From NCBI GenBank assembly GCA_903902705.1, contig CAIUVX010000094.1, positions 1-64,000 on the forward strand: a stretch of DNA of 64,000 bases. The letters are read 5' to 3'. This document shows positions 9,443-17,625 of this stretch, piece by piece. A model generated the notes under the pieces. That model saw only the letters and a list, made by a program, of their open reading frames with translations, did no database searches and was not told where the DNA came from. Within the stretch, counting starts at the first letter, position 1; every line of letters begins with the position of its first letter. A program made the position numbers and the translations under genes. This DNA comes from an uncultured Methylococcales bacterium. Lineage in GTDB: Bacteria; Pseudomonadota; Gammaproteobacteria; Methylococcales; Methylomonadaceae.

Positions 9443-9511
9443 CATTGCCATCGTGCGGGTTACCGCTACGCCTAACCCTAGCTACCGACTCATACAAAAC
9501 CAAGGCTAATA

Positions 9512-10255
9512 ATGCAATCCAATAAATACCTGCCCAGCTTATCATTACTGATTTTTTTAGCCTTATGGCAAGGCGTGGCAAGTTATCTTCATAGCAACAC
9601 TTTACCAACGCCGCAAGTGGTAGCGGTAGTCTTCTGGCAAGCTATTGTTTCAGGGCAACTGCCGTTTCACTTAGGCATGACATTGTTACGTTTGGTGGTC
9701 AGTTTTTCCATTTCCATGTTGTTAGGCTGTGCTATCGGTATAGCTCTAGGACGTAATAAAGCATTGAATGCGTTTTTTGATAATTGGCTGGTGATTTTTC
9801 TCAACGTTCCCGCGTTAGTGACGATTATTTTGTGTTACGTTTGGTTTGGTTTGGTTGAACCTGCTGCGATTCTGGCGGTGGTGATTAATAAACTACCCAA
9901 TGTTATTGTCACTATCCGTGAAGGCACTCGCTCTTTAGATACCGATTTAATGGACATGGCGCGGTGTTATCATTTCAGCAAAACCAAAACGATACGCCAC
10001 GTTATTTTGCCGCAATTACAACCGTTTCTCATGGGTGCAACTCGCTCAGGACTGGCATTGATTTGGAAAATAATTTTAGTAGTGGAATTGTTGGGGCGCA
10101 GTAACGGCATGGGCTATCAACTGCATTTATTTTTTCAGATGTTTGATGTGGCGAGTATTTTGGCTTATACCATCGCCTTTGTTGCGGTGATTCAATTGAT
10201 AGAATGTTTTATTTTAAAGCCTTTGGATAAAAAAGCCTTACGGTGGCGGCGATGA
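9512..10255 (+). CDS. ABC importer permease (TauC/SsuC/NrtB-like)
   Basis: A 247-residue inner-membrane permease with about six hydrophobic segments. The ATPase-docking EAA loop is seen as D-M-A-R-C-Y-H-F-S-K-T-K-T-I-R-H-V-I-L-P (near residues 150-170), and the P-T-P-Q-V-V near residue 32 matches the start of the family fold. It belongs to the binding-protein-dependent inner-membrane component family. Its stop overlaps the next gene's ATG (ATGA), so permease and ATPase are coupled. The binding protein at 5710 is the most plausible partner. Confidence 0.85.
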   Translation: MQSNKYLPSLSLLIFLALWQGVASYLHSNTLPTPQVVAVVFWQAIVSGQLPFHLGMTLLRLVVSFSISMLLGCAIGIALGRNKALNAFFDNWLVIFLNVPALVTIILCYVWFGLVEPAAILAVVINKLPNVIVTIREGTRSLDTDLMDMARCYHFSKTKTIRHVILPQLQPFLMGATRSGLALIWKIILVVELLGRSNGMGYQLHLFFQMFDVASILAYTIAFVAVIQLIECFILKPLDKKALRWRR

Positions 10256-10980
10256 CCGATGTGCAAATTACCATCGATAATAAAACTTACGCAGGGGCGA
10301 CACAACCGACCATTAAGAATTTTCAGTTGTCGCTAAAAGCCAATGAATTTGTGTGCTTGGTGGGTTCATCTGGATGTGGCAAAACCACCTTATTAAATTG
10401 TCTATCGGGTTTGGACACGCACTATGAGGGTGATATTCAAGTAGGTGAGCAACACACCACGCCTAAAATTGGCTACATTTTTCAAAATCCGCGTTTATTA
10501 CCGTGGCGCACAGTGCGAGAAAATATTGAGCTGGTGTTAGCACCCAATCAATCCCCCGCTGTGATTGATGTGTTATTAGATTTTATGCAGCTTACTCAAT
10601 CACAACACGAATACCCCGAACGCTTGTCTGTGGGTATGAATCGCCGTGTCGCCATCATTCGTGCTTTTGCGGTCAATCCAGATTTATTACTGATGGATGA
10701 GCCATTTGTATCGCTAGACCCACCGACCGCACGAGATGTGAGAGCATTATTATTACAACTGTGGCAACAACGTCCCCACACGGTGTTATTTGTGACTCAT
10801 GATTTACGCGAAGCCATTACCCTCGCGGATAGACTGATTTTTCTAGCCTCGACACCGATGAGGGTGATTAGTGATATTGTCGTCCCCATTCCAAGAACAC
10901 AACGCCACGATGAGACAGCAATTGAAAGTTTTCGTCAACAGTTACTGAATAACTACCCAGATATAAAACTGCTACTATAG
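10252..10980 (+). CDS. ABC importer ATPase (TauB/SsuB-like)
   Basis: A 242-residue nucleotide-binding subunit. Walker A is G-S-S-G-C-G-K-T-T, the Q-loop Y-I-F-Q-N-P-R-L-L-P-W, Walker B L-L-L-M-D-E-P-F, the D-loop S-L-D-P and the H-loop V-T-H-D. The signature is R-L-S-V-G-M-N-R-R in place of the usual LSGGQ: the second Gly is kept, but Val replaces the first Gly and Met replaces Gln. I chose the ATG at 10252, which overlaps the permease stop. A GTG at 10243 is the alternative. With the permease it would energise uptake of the ligand bound by the protein at 5710. Confidence 0.87.
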   Translation: MTDVQITIDNKTYAGATQPTIKNFQLSLKANEFVCLVGSSGCGKTTLLNCLSGLDTHYEGDIQVGEQHTTPKIGYIFQNPRLLPWRTVRENIELVLAPNQSPAVIDVLLDFMQLTQSQHEYPERLSVGMNRRVAIIRAFAVNPDLLLMDEPFVSLDPPTARDVRALLLQLWQQRPHTVLFVTHDLREAITLADRLIFLASTPMRVISDIVVPIPRTQRHDETAIESFRQQLLNNYPDIKLLL

Positions 10981-11102
10981 TTAAAGCACAATAAAATTGT
11001 GCCGTTCGTGCTGAGCTTGTCGAAGTGTGAATGTGGTTCGACTGTTCGACAAGCTCACAACTCACCACGAACGGTATCATTTCATTGTGCGTTAGCTCTA
11101 TA
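10976..11102. repeat. MITE-like element, copy 1
   Basis: This 127-bp element has terminal inverted repeats of about 40 bp: tatag..gcacaat.aaat..ccgttcgtg at the left and its near-complement at the right. The centre is the ttcgac-aagctca palindrome. Related full-length copies lie near 27001, 29907 and 49501. It overlaps the 3' end of the ATPase gene by a few bases. Confidence 0.75.
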
Positions 11103-11193
11103 ATTTGCCTTATAGCCTGCTTGTAGGTATTGAGAAGTTACAAAAAAGTAGGTGTCAAACAACTTTTTCCAACAACACTCTAGTGAGAATATT

Positions 11194-11904
11194 ATGGCAA
11201 ATGATCAAGAATCAGCGACTCATCAGGAAAACACATCATTTTTAGGGCGACTCAAAGCCGAAGTAAGTGAGGCTTTGTTTACAGATGACGATCCCAAAAA
11301 ACCGAAAGCGGTCTCGGAAAAATCCACGCCTATGCCTGTTGCCCAAGCTACCGTTGCACCCGCAGTAGTGGGTACGCAAACAGTGAGCAAAGAAGATCGT
11401 GCTAATGCAGTTAAAATCCTTTCTGCTCAGGTTTTTGCTGATAAGTCAGCCTATCTTGATTATCGGGATACGTTTGACGCACTAGAAGGTACGGTTGTAC
11501 CCGATGAAAATCGACGTAAAGCAGCAATGGCGGTGGTCTCTAAAAAACACGGCATTGCAGCGGTCGCACAAGCGATAAACGCACATAAAACTAAGCTGAT
11601 ACAAGAACGCTCTGTTTTTGAAGCTAGTCTTAGTCCAAAGGCGGGAAGTTCTATTGAGGCGTTTGAAAAAAACGTTCAAACCAATGAGCAATTGATTCAG
11701 ACGAAACAGAAGGACATAGAGCGGTTGCAAAATGAGATTGCCGCGTTAACACAAGAAAATACGGCTTTGCAGGATAATATTTCTGTGGAACAGGCAAAAC
11801 ACCAACACGCGCGTGCGGTTTTTGAAGTAGCGTATCAAGAGCTGGAACAAAGTATGCAAGCGGACGAAGCTTTAATCACATCACAAACGCCTAAGGAGGC
11901 TTAA
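11194..11904 (+). CDS. Acidic coiled-coil protein of an OmpA-linked ABC system
   Basis: A 236-residue soluble protein that I cannot assign to a named family. The N-terminal 75 residues are charged and Ala/Pro/Val-rich. Residues 80-145 form a helical region containing Y-L-D-Y-R-D-T-F-D-A-L-E-G. Residues 145-235 are a long predicted coiled coil (repeated E/Q/L/A heptads such as L-Q-N-E-I-A-A-L-T-Q-E-N-T-A-L-Q-D). There is no signal peptide or membrane segment, so it is probably cytoplasmic. I prefer the ATG at 11194 over a GTG at 11152. It ends with aaggaggcttaa, so its stop lies between the ribosome-binding site and start of the next gene. That tight coupling suggests it acts with the membrane coiled-coil protein that follows. 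Confidence 0.75.
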   Translation: MANDQESATHQENTSFLGRLKAEVSEALFTDDDPKKPKAVSEKSTPMPVAQATVAPAVVGTQTVSKEDRANAVKILSAQVFADKSAYLDYRDTFDALEGTVVPDENRRKAAMAVVSKKHGIAAVAQAINAHKTKLIQERSVFEASLSPKAGSSIEAFEKNVQTNEQLIQTKQKDIERLQNEIAALTQENTALQDNISVEQAKHQHARAVFEVAYQELEQSMQADEALITSQTPKEA

Positions 11905-12930
11905 ATGAATAAATCACCCATGATGCTTACAAACGAGAGATTGCTGAAACCAAAATCTTTCTGGGAAAAAAATGAAGGCACTACAGGGATGATAATTATA
12001 GCGTTAGCACTGACTTTTGGGGGATTTGTCTTATTCACATTTCTTCCGCTTGTCATTATGCTGTTGTCTAATATTATCACAGCATCTGTTTTAGCAGCTA
12101 TTGTTGCCTTGATAGTCTATATCGGTACTTCTCCGCGTACTTCGTTCGTTATTGGCTATGTGTTCAAAAAAATAAGCCGATTAATCACTTATGCGATCAT
12201 TAAAGATGATCCGTTTGAATTTTTGCGCTATTGCCGCGATAGAATAGCAAAACAGGCGGCGATTCTTGAAACGCAGGTCAACAATTTACACGGTCAAAAG
12301 ATTGCATTAAAAAGGGTTATTGATGGCAATACCAATGAACGCGCCAAAGCGGCTGCTATTGCTAAAAAATCCCCCGAAACGTCTGTGGGTAAAGTGAACC
12401 GCCGTCAGTTTATGAGGCTTTCTGAATCAAACGAAAAACTGGCAAAAGTGTATCGTGTTATGGAAGTTCTCGGTGCGGCTTTGGGAAAATATCAAGAAGC
12501 TTGTAATATGCTTATCGAAGATACTGATAATGAAATCACTGTAAGAGAAACAGAATACCGCGCCCTTTCAACGGGGTATTCAGCAATCCAAGCCGCAAAA
12601 AAGATTATTAGCGGTGGTTCTGATGCGCAGGAAGATTTTGATCTGACGATTCAATATCTGGAACAAGATGTCGGTCAAAAAATGGGAGAAGTTGAAGGAT
12701 TTTTGAAAACGTCTCAAAATTTCATCGCAGGATTTGATTTACAGAACGATATGTATGACCAACAAGCTCTTGAAGAGTTAGAACGTTGGACGAAACAAGG
12801 CGATTCACTTTTACTCAGTGATAAAAGTGACTTTATGTTACTTGGCCCTGACCTCACGGTTCAAGGGTTAAATGAGTCGAATGGCACTACGCCGAATTAC
12901 CTTGAATTACTAAATAAAGTAAACAACTAA
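11905..12930 (+). CDS. Two-TM coiled-coil membrane protein of the same operon
   Basis: A 341-residue protein with no name I recognise. A hydrophobic hairpin spans residues 29-74 (two membrane segments). A long helical, coiled-coil-rich cytoplasmic region of about residues 100-290 follows, then a tail ending in N-Y-L-E-L-L-N-K. The arrangement (membrane hairpin, extended helices, E/Q/K/A-rich composition) loosely recalls stress proteins such as PspA that sit at the membrane, but no specific motif supports homology. An ideal aggagg site lies 5 bases before the ATG. It sits between the acidic coiled-coil gene and the binding-protein/OmpA fusion, with 15 bases to the latter. I infer that it links that periplasmic subunit to cytoplasmic partners. 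Confidence 0.75.
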   Translation: MNKSPMMLTNERLLKPKSFWEKNEGTTGMIIIALALTFGGFVLFTFLPLVIMLLSNIITASVLAAIVALIVYIGTSPRTSFVIGYVFKKISRLITYAIIKDDPFEFLRYCRDRIAKQAAILETQVNNLHGQKIALKRVIDGNTNERAKAAAIAKKSPETSVGKVNRRQFMRLSESNEKLAKVYRVMEVLGAALGKYQEACNMLIEDTDNEITVRETEYRALSTGYSAIQAAKKIISGGSDAQEDFDLTIQYLEQDVGQKMGEVEGFLKTSQNFIAGFDLQNDMYDQQALEELERWTKQGDSLLLSDKSDFMLLGPDLTVQGLNESNGTTPNYLELLNKVNN

Positions 12931-12945
12931 TCTTTGGAGGTCAAA

Positions 12946-14748
12946 ATGGCTCTTAAACCTATCCCAAAAGCGATTCTTATTTTTGGATGTGTTGGTGCAA
13001 TCGTCTATGGGGCGCACTATTACATAAACAATTTCGCACCAGCTCATCAAGAAGCTGTAGTGCCACAGAAAAATATACTTCCCTCTGGTTCTTCATCGGT
13101 AAATCCTACAGTGATTACACCGCCCGTTGCTTCGGCGATTCCAAGAGCTTCTGCAATCATTCCAAAATCGTCTACTCTTGGGGTCGCACGCGAAATTCGC
13201 CTTGCGACGATTCCTTGGAATGCGACTATGGGATTAATGAACGCCAATGGTGGTGTATCGACACAAGCTGGCAGTTTGATGTCACATACAGGCATTAATC
13301 TGGTCATTTCTCGTCAAGATGATTATGGTCAAATGCAAAAAGATTTAGTTTCTTTTGCACAAAGCTATAAATCGGGTGATAAAAATTCAAAAGAGGGTGT
13401 GCAGTTCGTTGTTATTATGGGCAACGGTGCGCCAAACTTTTTAGCAGGTCTTAATAGTCAACTTGAGCGTTTGGGTTCTGATTACACCGCCGAAATTATC
13501 GCGGGTATTGGTTATTCACGCGGTGAAGACAAGTGTATGGGTACATTAGACATGGTTAGTAACGGCAAAGTTGATCCCGAAAAATTGAAGGGTTCGCTTA
13601 TTGCTGAAGTCAAACTCGATGGCGACCAAGACTTATGTTTATCACTTGCTGCGGATAATAATATCCCCGTCAACGTTGATGAATCCGTGTTTGATCCCCA
13701 TGCGATGAACTTTTTGTCCACTTCGACGTTTGTCGATGCAGGACAAAAATATATTGCTGGCTATTGTGAAAGTAGAAAAGTCATGATTGACGGTAAACTC
13801 ACGGGTGACACTAAAAAAGTGTGTGTGAATGGTGTGGCTACTTGGACACCTGGCGATGAAGATGTGGTGAGAAATCGTGGCGGACTGGTTACTCTGGCAT
13901 CAACGCTGGATTACTACTGGCAAATGCCATCGACCATTATCGGTATCAAAAAATGGAATACTGAAAATCGTCCAACGGTGGAAGCGATGCTTACCGCGAT
14001 TTATGCGGGCGGTGAAGCCGTACAAGAAAGTGATCAAGCCCTTAACATGGCAGCAGGTGTAAGTGCGTTAGTCTATAAAGAAAAAGATGCTCAGTATTGG
14101 GCGAGTAATTATAAAGGGACGGTTCTTTCTGGTGTAAAAATCGGCGGATCATTTGCTAATGGGCTTGCTGATGGAATGTTTCTTTTCGGTCTTACCGAAG
14201 GATCAAACAACTTAATGCAGCAAATATATGAAGCACGAGGCGAAGTCGCCAAAGCCCTTTATCCCGATTTACTTCCATCCTATCCAGCCGCAAGTACGGT
14301 TATCAACACCTCTTTTGTAAAAGCAATTGCGAATAAATCGACGGTTACTTCGGCACCCGTTGTACCTGCATTTACACCCTCGTCTGAATCTAAAGAAGTC
14401 GTAGCGGATAGACCGTGGGGAATATCTTTCCAAACAGGAAAATCTTCTTTTACGCCTGATGCACTGGTGGTATTGAATCAACTGTTGGCGACTACTCAAA
14501 TGGCAGGTGGATTGAAAATTGAAGTCCACGGTCATACCGATAGTAAAGGCAAAGCGGCGTTAAACATGAAATTGTCAGAACAACGTGCGCTTGAAGTGAA
14601 AAAATGGCTGATGCAACAAGCACCTGCTCACTATCCAGACAATCGTATTTCTGTCGTGGCACATGGTGATACTCAACCTTTGGATACCAACGATACCGAA
14701 GCGGGTCGTGCGAAAAATCGTAGAGTAGAGATTAAGTTGATACGTTAA
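12946..14748 (+). CDS. Periplasmic binding domain fused to OmpA peptidoglycan-binding domain
   Basis: A 600-residue envelope protein. Residues 8-27 are an N-terminal membrane anchor or uncleaved signal. A Pro/Ser/Val-rich linker leads to a large periplasmic-binding-protein-like domain (about residues 80-450) that starts R-E-I-R-L-A-T-I-P-W-N. The C-terminal 115 residues are an OmpA-like domain: G-H-T-D-S-K-G, L-S-E-Q-R-A, N-R-I-S-V-V-A-H-G-D-T-Q-P and G-R-A-K-N-R-R-V-E-I, including the Asp and Arg expected to hold diaminopimelate in peptidoglycan. A binding domain pinned both to the inner membrane and to the wall is unusual for an ABC importer. The start at 12946 has ggagg 5 bases upstream; an in-frame TTG at 12934 overlaps that site. 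The permease and ATPase at 19340-20970 are its probable partners. Confidence 0.85.
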   Translation: MALKPIPKAILIFGCVGAIVYGAHYYINNFAPAHQEAVVPQKNILPSGSSSVNPTVITPPVASAIPRASAIIPKSSTLGVAREIRLATIPWNATMGLMNANGGVSTQAGSLMSHTGINLVISRQDDYGQMQKDLVSFAQSYKSGDKNSKEGVQFVVIMGNGAPNFLAGLNSQLERLGSDYTAEIIAGIGYSRGEDKCMGTLDMVSNGKVDPEKLKGSLIAEVKLDGDQDLCLSLAADNNIPVNVDESVFDPHAMNFLSTSTFVDAGQKYIAGYCESRKVMIDGKLTGDTKKVCVNGVATWTPGDEDVVRNRGGLVTLASTLDYYWQMPSTIIGIKKWNTENRPTVEAMLTAIYAGGEAVQESDQALNMAAGVSALVYKEKDAQYWASNYKGTVLSGVKIGGSFANGLADGMFLFGLTEGSNNLMQQIYEARGEVAKALYPDLLPSYPAASTVINTSFVKAIANKSTVTSAPVVPAFTPSSESKEVVADRPWGISFQTGKSSFTPDALVVLNQLLATTQMAGGLKIEVHGHTDSKGKAALNMKLSEQRALEVKKWLMQQAPAHYPDNRISVVAHGDTQPLDTNDTEAGRAKNRRVEIKLIR

Positions 14749-14781
14749 TCAATAAGGGCTTTCTTGCGGTTTTAACTGACA

Positions 14782-14879
14782 AGTTTCGTAGGGTGGGCAA
14801 GCGTCTTTTTGCTTGCCCACCGTTTCAACAGTACCGCGTGGGCAAACGATAAAGCTGTTTGCACACCCTACTCGGCTAA
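14782..14879. repeat. Two-hairpin repeat, copy flanking DUF4160/DUF2442 (left)
   Basis: About 98 bases running from agtttcgtagggtgggc to ctcggctaa. It contains the gtgggcaagcg-tcttttt-gcttgcccac hairpin and a second gggcaaac..gtttgc.c hairpin. A near-identical copy at 15557-15655 lies on the other side of the two small genes, so the pair is bracketed by direct repeats. Confidence 0.75.
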
Positions 14880-14942
14880 AACACCTAGACATCATCAAAA
14901 ACGCGGTAACAATGCAAAATCTTAAACCTTAAGGAAAAAACC

Positions 14943-15212
14943 ATGCCCACTATCAGTATGTTTTACGGCATCTTAATCATGATGTATTTCAAAGATATAG
15001 ACCAACACAAATCACCCCATATTCATGTTGAGTACCAAGATTTTAGCGCGGTATTAAAAATTCCTGACGGTGAATTACTCAGTGGCGACTTACCGTTAAA
15101 AAAGTTAAGAATGGTGCAGGCATGGATTGCGATTCACGAAGATGAGTTAATGGCGGACTGGACATTAGCCGTGCGCGGTGAGCCGATATTTAAAATAGAC
15201 CCACTCCGTTAA
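14943..15212 (+). CDS. DUF4160 family protein
   Basis: An 89-residue protein matching DUF4160: M-P-T-I-S-M-F-Y-G-I at the N terminus, the H-x-x-P-H-I-H-V-E-Y segment (residues 22-31), a G-D-L-P-L-K-K-L motif and an A-W-I-A-I-H-E-D-E-L-M helix. Its biochemical function is unknown. Such genes often occur next to a DUF2442 gene, as here, and are abundant in accessory regions. A toxin-antitoxin-like role is suspected but not shown. The stop is two bases before the DUF2442 start. aagga precedes the ATG. Confidence 0.82.
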   Translation: MPTISMFYGILIMMYFKDIDQHKSPHIHVEYQDFSAVLKIPDGELLSGDLPLKKLRMVQAWIAIHEDELMADWTLAVRGEPIFKIDPLR

Positions 15213-15214
15213 TC

Positions 15215-15454
15215 ATGAATCCGCGTGTCATTTGTGCAGAAGTGCTAAATCATCATCAACTTTTAGTCACTTTTACTAACCAAGAGCAACGGATTTTTGA
15301 TATATCAGAGTATTTAACGCTGCCAGTTTTTCAAGGCTTGCGCAATCTGAATTATTTTAAGCAGGTACAAGTTAAGCACGGCACGGTATGCTGGGGGGAT
15401 GATGTTGATTTTTGCCCCGATACCGTTTATTTAAAATCCAAACCGATAAACTAA
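15215..15454 (+). CDS. DUF2442 family protein
   Basis: A 79-residue protein of the DUF2442 family: an N-terminal beta sheet (V-I-C-A-E-V-L-N-H-H-Q-L-L-V-T-F-T-N), R-I-F-D-I-S-E-Y-L, a V-F-Q-G-L-R-N-L-N-Y-F-K-Q-V stretch and the closing V-C-W-G-D-D-V-D-F-C-P-D-T-V-Y. Molecular function is unknown. It is coupled to the DUF4160 gene upstream (two-base gap), and the pair recurs in a decayed form at 21046-21584. Confidence 0.82.
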   Translation: MNPRVICAEVLNHHQLLVTFTNQEQRIFDISEYLTLPVFQGLRNLNYFKQVQVKHGTVCWGDDVDFCPDTVYLKSKPIN

Positions 15455-15490
15455 AATCACCATGCCCAAACGACAAACACAAAGGTTTTT

Positions 15491-15628
15491 ATGAGCGATA
15501 ACAAGAATTTGCCACAGAAGAAAGACAGTGCGGCGGTGGCTTTACAGAAAACCACCAGTTTCGTAGGGTGGGCAAGCGTCTTTTTGCGTGCATCGCCGTT
15601 TCAACAGTACCGCGTGGGCAAACGATAA
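15491..15628 (+). pseudogene. Gene start truncated by a repeat (possible FlhB/YscU C-domain-like)
   Basis: A ribosome-binding site (aaagg) and ATG at 15491 begin a 45-codon frame. Only the first 22 codons or so (up to A-A-V-A-L-Q-K-T) look like a protein start. From about 15557 the frame reads through the 98-bp intergenic repeat. The K-D-S-A-A-V-A-L-Q run recalls the opening of small FlhB/YscU C-terminal-domain proteins, but this is too short to be sure. It is best read as the 5' end of a gene cut off when the repeat was duplicated or inserted. Confidence 0.4.
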
Positions 15629-15685
15629 AGCTGTTTGCCCCCCCTACTCGGCTAACGATTTAACGGTACGCACAGCGTACCCTAC
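15557..15685. repeat. Two-hairpin repeat (right copy) and ggtacgcacagcgtacc palindrome
   Basis: Positions 15557-15655 are the second copy of the 98-bp element at 14782, differing mainly in the first hairpin's right arm. Positions 15665-15685 are one arm of the ggtacgcacagcgtacc palindrome family that also occurs at 18579-18671 and 20990-21008. Confidence 0.7.
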
Positions 15686-15705
15686 CTGACTTATTGGAGA
15701 AAGTT

Positions 15706-17625
15706 ATGAAAAAACCACTTTTTATTGCAATAGGTGTGCATAAGGCACAAGGTATGCAAGTTTTGGACGGCGTAATCAAAGGTATAGATGATCTAACATC
15801 TTGGGCGAGAAATTGTGGCTATGATGTTATCAATATTGATGACAGAAAAGAAAAAAAAGAAAAAGTTGACATCTCTCGGATTCAAAATTGTCTTACGCCG
15901 TTTGAAGGTGATGAGCGTTCTTACGCAATATTATTAGAGCGACCTAGGATTGTTGTCTATTTTTGCGGTCATGGATTACATGCACCGCAAGACCAATACT
16001 GGATATTGTCTGCTGGTTCAAATCAGCCTAAAGAACGAATAAGTGCAGTCGGATTTAGAGATACGCTTGCAACGTATGGTCCCAAACAAATTGCGATTAT
16101 AAGTGATGCTTGCCGAAGCCCCTTAGCAGTCATAGGACAGGGCGATTGTGTTGTTAATGCTTATGAAGCGGACGTTAGACCTCCTCAGAAAGACATGTTC
16201 TTTTCATCCTGTGATGGTGCCGCTTCTTTTGCTGTTCCAGCTCAAAACGGCATACCTTCTTATTGCGTGTTTTCTGAAACACTGTATAGAGCACTTAGTA
16301 AACCTGATGGTGATAATTTAGATAAACTTTATTTTCAGTTAGGTAGAAAAGTTGTTACAAGTCAAAGTTTAGCAAACTATTTAGAAAATCAAGTTCCAGA
16401 AACAGCTTTGAGCGTGGGCAAATTCCAGACACCGCAATGTGATACAGGGTTTCGACCAGTAAAAAATGATTATATTGAATTTCTGGGTGATTTTAGTCCC
16501 GTTGATCCTAAATCTCATGGAGATGACCCTAAATTCCGTGGAAACGATATGCCAATTAATCCGTTGCCTGAAATTGACCCTAAGATTTTTGAAAATTTTT
16601 TTACAGAGACATCACAAGCGCGGCAGGTTGAAAGAATCAATAATTCCCGTTCTGAATGGCGTGCTCCATTTGTAGAAGAAGTTCAAGATTTTATCAGGAG
16701 TAGTATCAGACCATTCTATGATGAATTTGGACCAGTATTGGTAGTTAGTGATCAATGGTCGATATTGGTGGGTCAACACACCTATGAAAGCCATGATGGC
16801 TGGCTGAGACCACTTTCTTTTCGTGAAAGATCAATGGGGCAATGGTTTTGGAAGCCAGTTGGATTTTTTGAGACAAACAGAAGTAATGTTTTGATAGCAA
16901 AATCTGAAGATTTATACTCTCCAATACCTGTTTTTAAGGATTTATGGTGCTCCCTGATTTTTAACCATATTTTAGATCAGAAAGACGATTCTAACGCTAA
17001 AGGGGGCATTGATTTGTTAGCTTGGGGAGAATATCTCGTTGAGAGATTCTCAAATGTTGAAAGAGTTTCGAGGGGTGAATTACACGCGACTGAGGCTCTT
17101 AAAGGGCTTTCAGCGGGAATCCTCAATTCAGATGACATAAGACTTTTCACTCAAAATATGCGTATTTGTAAGCACGCTGATCCTATGCTGGGTATTGTGT
17201 CCGCCTATCTCTATAATGGCATTGGAGATATCGATAATATTCGTCGAATGTGTTACTACTATTACCATCATCAACAGGATGTTCCGTTTGATATTGCAAT
17301 GCTTGCGGGTGTGCCGTTTGAACGGGATGGTAAAAATGGTTGTTTCGTTATTACTGTTCCTGAAGTTCAAGAAATTCCAAAAGCACATCGTGCTGAAAAC
17401 GCACCAGAGTTTACATGGAGGGGTACGCCTTCAGTAAATGTAAATGTTGCTGGTGTTACACCTATACTAAGAGTTGGGTGGCAACATATTCGAAATAGCA
17501 AGCACCGAATACATAAGCAATGTTGGGAATTGGTTGACGATTTGACTGAGGCACCGATATCAACATTTGCTGGTGTTGAAACTGGAGAAACTTTAATTAA
17601 AATATTTAAGGAGTTTAGATTATGA
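15706..17625 (+). CDS. Caspase-like (C14 fold) protease with unknown C-terminal domain
   Basis: A 639-residue protein. Residues 1-215 form a caspase-like domain: a strand with F-I-A-I-G, then V-V-Y-F-C-G-H-G carrying the catalytic His89, then I-I-S-D-A-C-R-S carrying the catalytic Cys136. The spacing fits prokaryotic metacaspase/paracaspase (Peptidase_C14) enzymes. A Pro/Asp-rich linker (about 260-300) leads to a C-terminal region of some 330 residues that I do not recognise, with W-R-A-P-F and G-Q-W-F-W-K-P segments. The ATG at 15706 has ggag 6 bases upstream; a TTG at 15694 overlaps that site. The next gene overlaps its stop by four bases, so the protease and the alpha/beta hydrolase are made together. 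Bacterial caspase-like proteases are often triggered executioners in immunity or regulated cell death. That role is inferred here. Confidence 0.82.
   Translation: MKKPLFIAIGVHKAQGMQVLDGVIKGIDDLTSWARNCGYDVINIDDRKEKKEKVDISRIQNCLTPFEGDERSYAILLERPRIVVYFCGHGLHAPQDQYWILSAGSNQPKERISAVGFRDTLATYGPKQIAIISDACRSPLAVIGQGDCVVNAYEADVRPPQKDMFFSSCDGAASFAVPAQNGIPSYCVFSETLYRALSKPDGDNLDKLYFQLGRKVVTSQSLANYLENQVPETALSVGKFQTPQCDTGFRPVKNDYIEFLGDFSPVDPKSHGDDPKFRGNDMPINPLPEIDPKIFENFFTETSQARQVERINNSRSEWRAPFVEEVQDFIRSSIRPFYDEFGPVLVVSDQWSILVGQHTYESHDGWLRPLSFRERSMGQWFWKPVGFFETNRSNVLIAKSEDLYSPIPVFKDLWCSLIFNHILDQKDDSNAKGGIDLLAWGEYLVERFSNVERVSRGELHATEALKGLSAGILNSDDIRLFTQNMRICKHADPMLGIVSAYLYNGIGDIDNIRRMCYYYYHHQQDVPFDIAMLAGVPFERDGKNGCFVITVPEVQEIPKAHRAENAPEFTWRGTPSVNVNVAGVTPILRVGWQHIRNSKHRIHKQCWELVDDLTEAPISTFAGVETGETLIKIFKEFRL

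Noticed and set aside
11905-12930. Calling the two-TM coiled-coil protein a PspA homologue
   Set aside because: Only general architecture is similar. PspA has no membrane hairpin of this kind and no specific motif matches.
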